NCBI RefSeq assembly: GCF_900142765.1
Contig: NZ_FRCB01000014.1
Location: forward strand, 1 to 41,940
DNA from: Roseovarius litoreus
Lineage (GTDB): Bacteria; Pseudomonadota; Alphaproteobacteria; Rhodobacterales; Rhodobacteraceae
Length of the DNA stretch: 41,940 nt
Reading direction: 5' to 3'
Of this stretch, positions 40,639 through 41,940 are shown piece by piece. Made by a program: the position numbers and the translations under genes. The notes below the pieces were generated by a model. That model searched no databases, had not been told where the DNA came from, and saw only the letters and a program-made list of their open reading frames with translations. Position 1 is the stretch's first letter. The number at the start of each line of letters is the position of its first letter.

Positions 40639-41495
40639 ACCGTTTCCTCCCAAATGGCTGTGGCCTGCATGCCCTGATGCCCTTGCTGGCCGGTGCAGAG
40701 CAGCACTGCGCCGCTCTCGTCCTCGGTGCCCATGATGTCCAGATCGCGGCTTTCGCCGGGGCTCAGGAACACCGGATGCACGGCGCGGAAATCGAAATGG
40801 CTGGGTCGTCGGCCCTTGTACTGACACGCCGCCTGAATAAGCCAGGTCGCCTGCATCGGCCCATGCACCACAAGACCGGGGTAATGCTCGACCTCCTGCG
40901 CATAGGGCAGATCATAGTGAATACGGTGCGCGTTGAAGGTCAGCGCCGAATACCGGAACAAGAGCGCCTCGCTCAACCGGATCTGTTTGTGCAGTGCCGG
41001 GCGCTCGGGCAGCGGGCGGGCAGCGGGCGGGCGGAACCTGTCGGGGATGTCGAGATAGACGATATCCTGCCGCTCTTCGATCGCCAGACCCTGTTCGCCG
41101 TAAATCCGGTGATCGACCGAAACCAGAACCATCGGCCCGGTCTTGCCTTCCTTTTCCACCACGCTGCGGATGAAAGATCGCTTTGTCAGCCGCTCTCCCA
41201 CTCTGAGCGGCGCGCCGAAGCTCAGCGCCCCACTGGCCCACATCCGCCGTTCCAGACGGACCGGCGGCAGGAAATCCCCAAGCGCCGGGTGACCGTCGCG
41301 TGACAGCTCCGCCAAGGGCGCCGTGGGATTGAACGCACACCAGTGCCACAGCGGCTCCAGCAGGTCACCCATCGCCGGCGGTCTGCTGCCCGGTGTCCCG
41401 AGAGTTGCATGGATCTGAGCGGCCTGAGCAGGCGATATACACCCCTCCTGCAACTCCGTACGGCCTTCCCAAGCCCTGACATTCAACTGATCCAT
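40635..41495 (-). CDS. meh: mesaconyl-C4-CoA (3-methylfumaryl-CoA) hydratase, FAS1-like/MaoC dehydratase
   Basis: A 286-residue double-hotdog hydratase. An N-terminal degenerate hotdog domain (FAS1-like dehydratase, about 10-150) precedes a MaoC-like domain with FRYSALTFNAHRIHYDLPYAQEVEHYPGLVVHGPMQATWL, which includes the catalytic Asp/His pair in the N-x-HRIHYD segment. Its length is that of Meh. With Mct it would give citramalyl-CoA, cleaved by a lyase to pyruvate and acetyl-CoA. GGGGAGACGC precedes the ATG. Itaconyl-CoA hydratase is the main alternative, and its partner gene would be the adjacent CoA transferase. Confidence 0.68.
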   Translation of the reverse strand: MDQLNVRAWEGRTELQEGCISPAQAAQIHATLGTPGSRPPAMGDLLEPLWHWCAFNPTAPLAELSRDGHPALGDFLPPVRLERRMWASGALSFGAPLRVGERLTKRSFIRSVVEKEGKTGPMVLVSVDHRIYGEQGLAIEERQDIVYLDIPDRFRPPAARPLPERPALHKQIRLSEALLFRYSALTFNAHRIHYDLPYAQEVEHYPGLVVHGPMQATWLIQAACQYKGRRPSHFDFRAVHPVFLSPGESRDLDIMGTEDESGAVLLCTGQQGHQGMQATAIWEETV

Positions 41496-41519
41496 CCGCG
41501 TCTCCCCGACTTCTGCGCA

Positions 41520-41548
41520 AAGAGTGACGGAATGCAGAAAAAAGTCAA
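41520..41548 (-). promoter_or_regulatory. candidate promoter of the meh-mct operon
   Basis: TTGACT (41543-41548, 5 of 6) is followed by a 17-bp spacer and ACTCTT (41520-41525), a weak -10. It lies about 25-50 bp before the meh start. Confidence 0.35.
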
Positions 41549-41800
41549 GTTTTCAATGACTTAGCGGAATACCATCGTATGCAGATGGCCTTCTCGCACC
41601 TGCAGAAACATCCGGCTTGCCATTGTTTTGCATCACTAATCCGTCCCTTCGGCACGGCGGCGTGGCCTGCCGAACATCCCGGTTGCTGCATGTGAAAACA
41701 CTGGCCGAGGGCAGAGTCGCAGCTGCGACATCTTGACGGATCGGGCCTGATATCCCCCGAATCCTCGGCGCGTAACGCCCTTGTGCGCCGGTCCAAGCAA
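41549..41800. other. non-coding spacer between meh and tuf
   Basis: No gene, RNA or repeat was recognised in this spacer. Short open frames on the minus strand here lack a ribosome site and have no recognised relatives. Confidence 0.4.
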
Positions 41801-41826
41801 CAGGGGCGCCCCGAAGGACGCCCCCT
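41801..41826 (-). terminator. UUCG-type hairpin downstream of tuf
   Basis: CAGGGG-GCGTCC-TTCG-GGGCGCCCCTG folds with a TTCG tetraloop and one bulge on the minus strand, 21 bp after the tuf stop. No strong U tract follows, so termination may need Rho or the hairpin may only protect the end. Confidence 0.5.
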
Positions 41827-41847
41827 GCAATACCTATCGGATCCCGA

Positions 41848-41940
41848 TCACTCGAGGATTTTGGACACGACGCCGGCGCCGACGGTGCGGCCACCTTCGC
41901 GGATCGCGAAGCGCAGGCCGTCTTCCATGGCGATCGGTGC
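41848..41940 (-). CDS. tuf: elongation factor Tu, 3' end only
   Basis: The final 30 codons are present; the gene starts beyond the window. The residues end [23 protein letters not shown], the C-terminal beta-barrel end of EF-Tu. EF-Tu delivers aminoacyl-tRNA to the ribosome. Its place upstream of tRNA-Trp and secE is a typical bacterial order, here interrupted by mct-meh and a membrane protein gene. Confidence 0.97.
   Translation of the reverse strand, partial: APIAMEDGLRFAIREGGRTVGAGVVSKILE

Noticed and set aside
41545..41894. Small frames between meh and tuf on the minus strand
   Set aside because: No ribosome sites, no recognisable motifs, and they run into the tuf 3' end in the wrong frame.

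Overview
The window looks like chromosomal DNA of a marine-type alphaproteobacterium of the order Rhodobacterales (Roseobacter/Paracoccaceae group). This rests on the high GC content, the order infA-maf-RNase E/G-yacG-tRNA-Phe, the block tuf / tRNA-Trp / secE-nusG-rplKAJL-rpoBC, a TRAP transporter with a DctB/DctD-type two-component system, a glucosylglycerate gene set, and a mesaconyl-CoA (mct-meh type) gene pair. Species cannot be fixed from sequence reading alone.

Layout. Positions 1-156 hold the 3' end of a carboxymuconolactone-decarboxylase-family gene. Positions 157-2652 are accessory DNA: a decayed IS256-family transposase fragment, a lower-GC putative DNA-binding gene with a possibly leaderless promoter, a small excisionase-like gene and a tyrosine integrase that abuts the 3' end of tRNA-Phe. 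Positions 2653-7813 run on the minus strand: tRNA-Phe, yacG, a short RNase E/G homologue, maf, infA, a nitrilase-family amidohydrolase, an MsbA-like ABC exporter and tRNA-Gly. Positions 7814-8159 are non-coding and hold two strong terminator-like hairpins and a candidate small RNA with an anti-Shine-Dalgarno-like stretch. Then come a glutathione S-transferase gene (minus), a quinone oxidoreductase gene and cysK (plus).

Positions 11154-14916 carry a glucosylglycerate module: a HAD phosphatase and a glucosyl-3-phosphoglycerate synthase (plus) facing a GH13 sucrose/glucosylglycerate-phosphorylase-type gene (minus). They could make and phosphorolyse a compatible solute. Positions 15196-19565 encode a three-subunit molybdenum hydroxylase, a MoaD/ThiS-like protein and a NUDIX hydrolase. 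Positions 19606-25964 (minus) encode a complete TRAP transporter and its DctB/DctD-like sensor-regulator pair. The regulator has lost the GAFTGA sigma54-contact loop.

Positions 26035-38165 are the core transcription/translation block, read on the minus strand: secE, nusG, rplK, rplA, rplJ, rplL, rpoB, rpoC, closed by a textbook terminator. Several intergenic hairpins may tune expression between its parts. Upstream of it lie a membrane protein of unknown function, tRNA-Trp, a 2-methylfumaryl-CoA isomerase (mct) and mesaconyl-C4-CoA hydratase (meh) pair, and the 3' end of tuf at the window edge. The most unusual points are the GAFTGA-less DctD next to a sigma70-like promoter with an upstream palindrome, the RNase/YacG junction, the candidate anti-SD small RNA, the mct-meh pair, and the stripped-down integrative element at tRNA-Phe. 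No wholly new multi-gene defence or mobile system was recognised.
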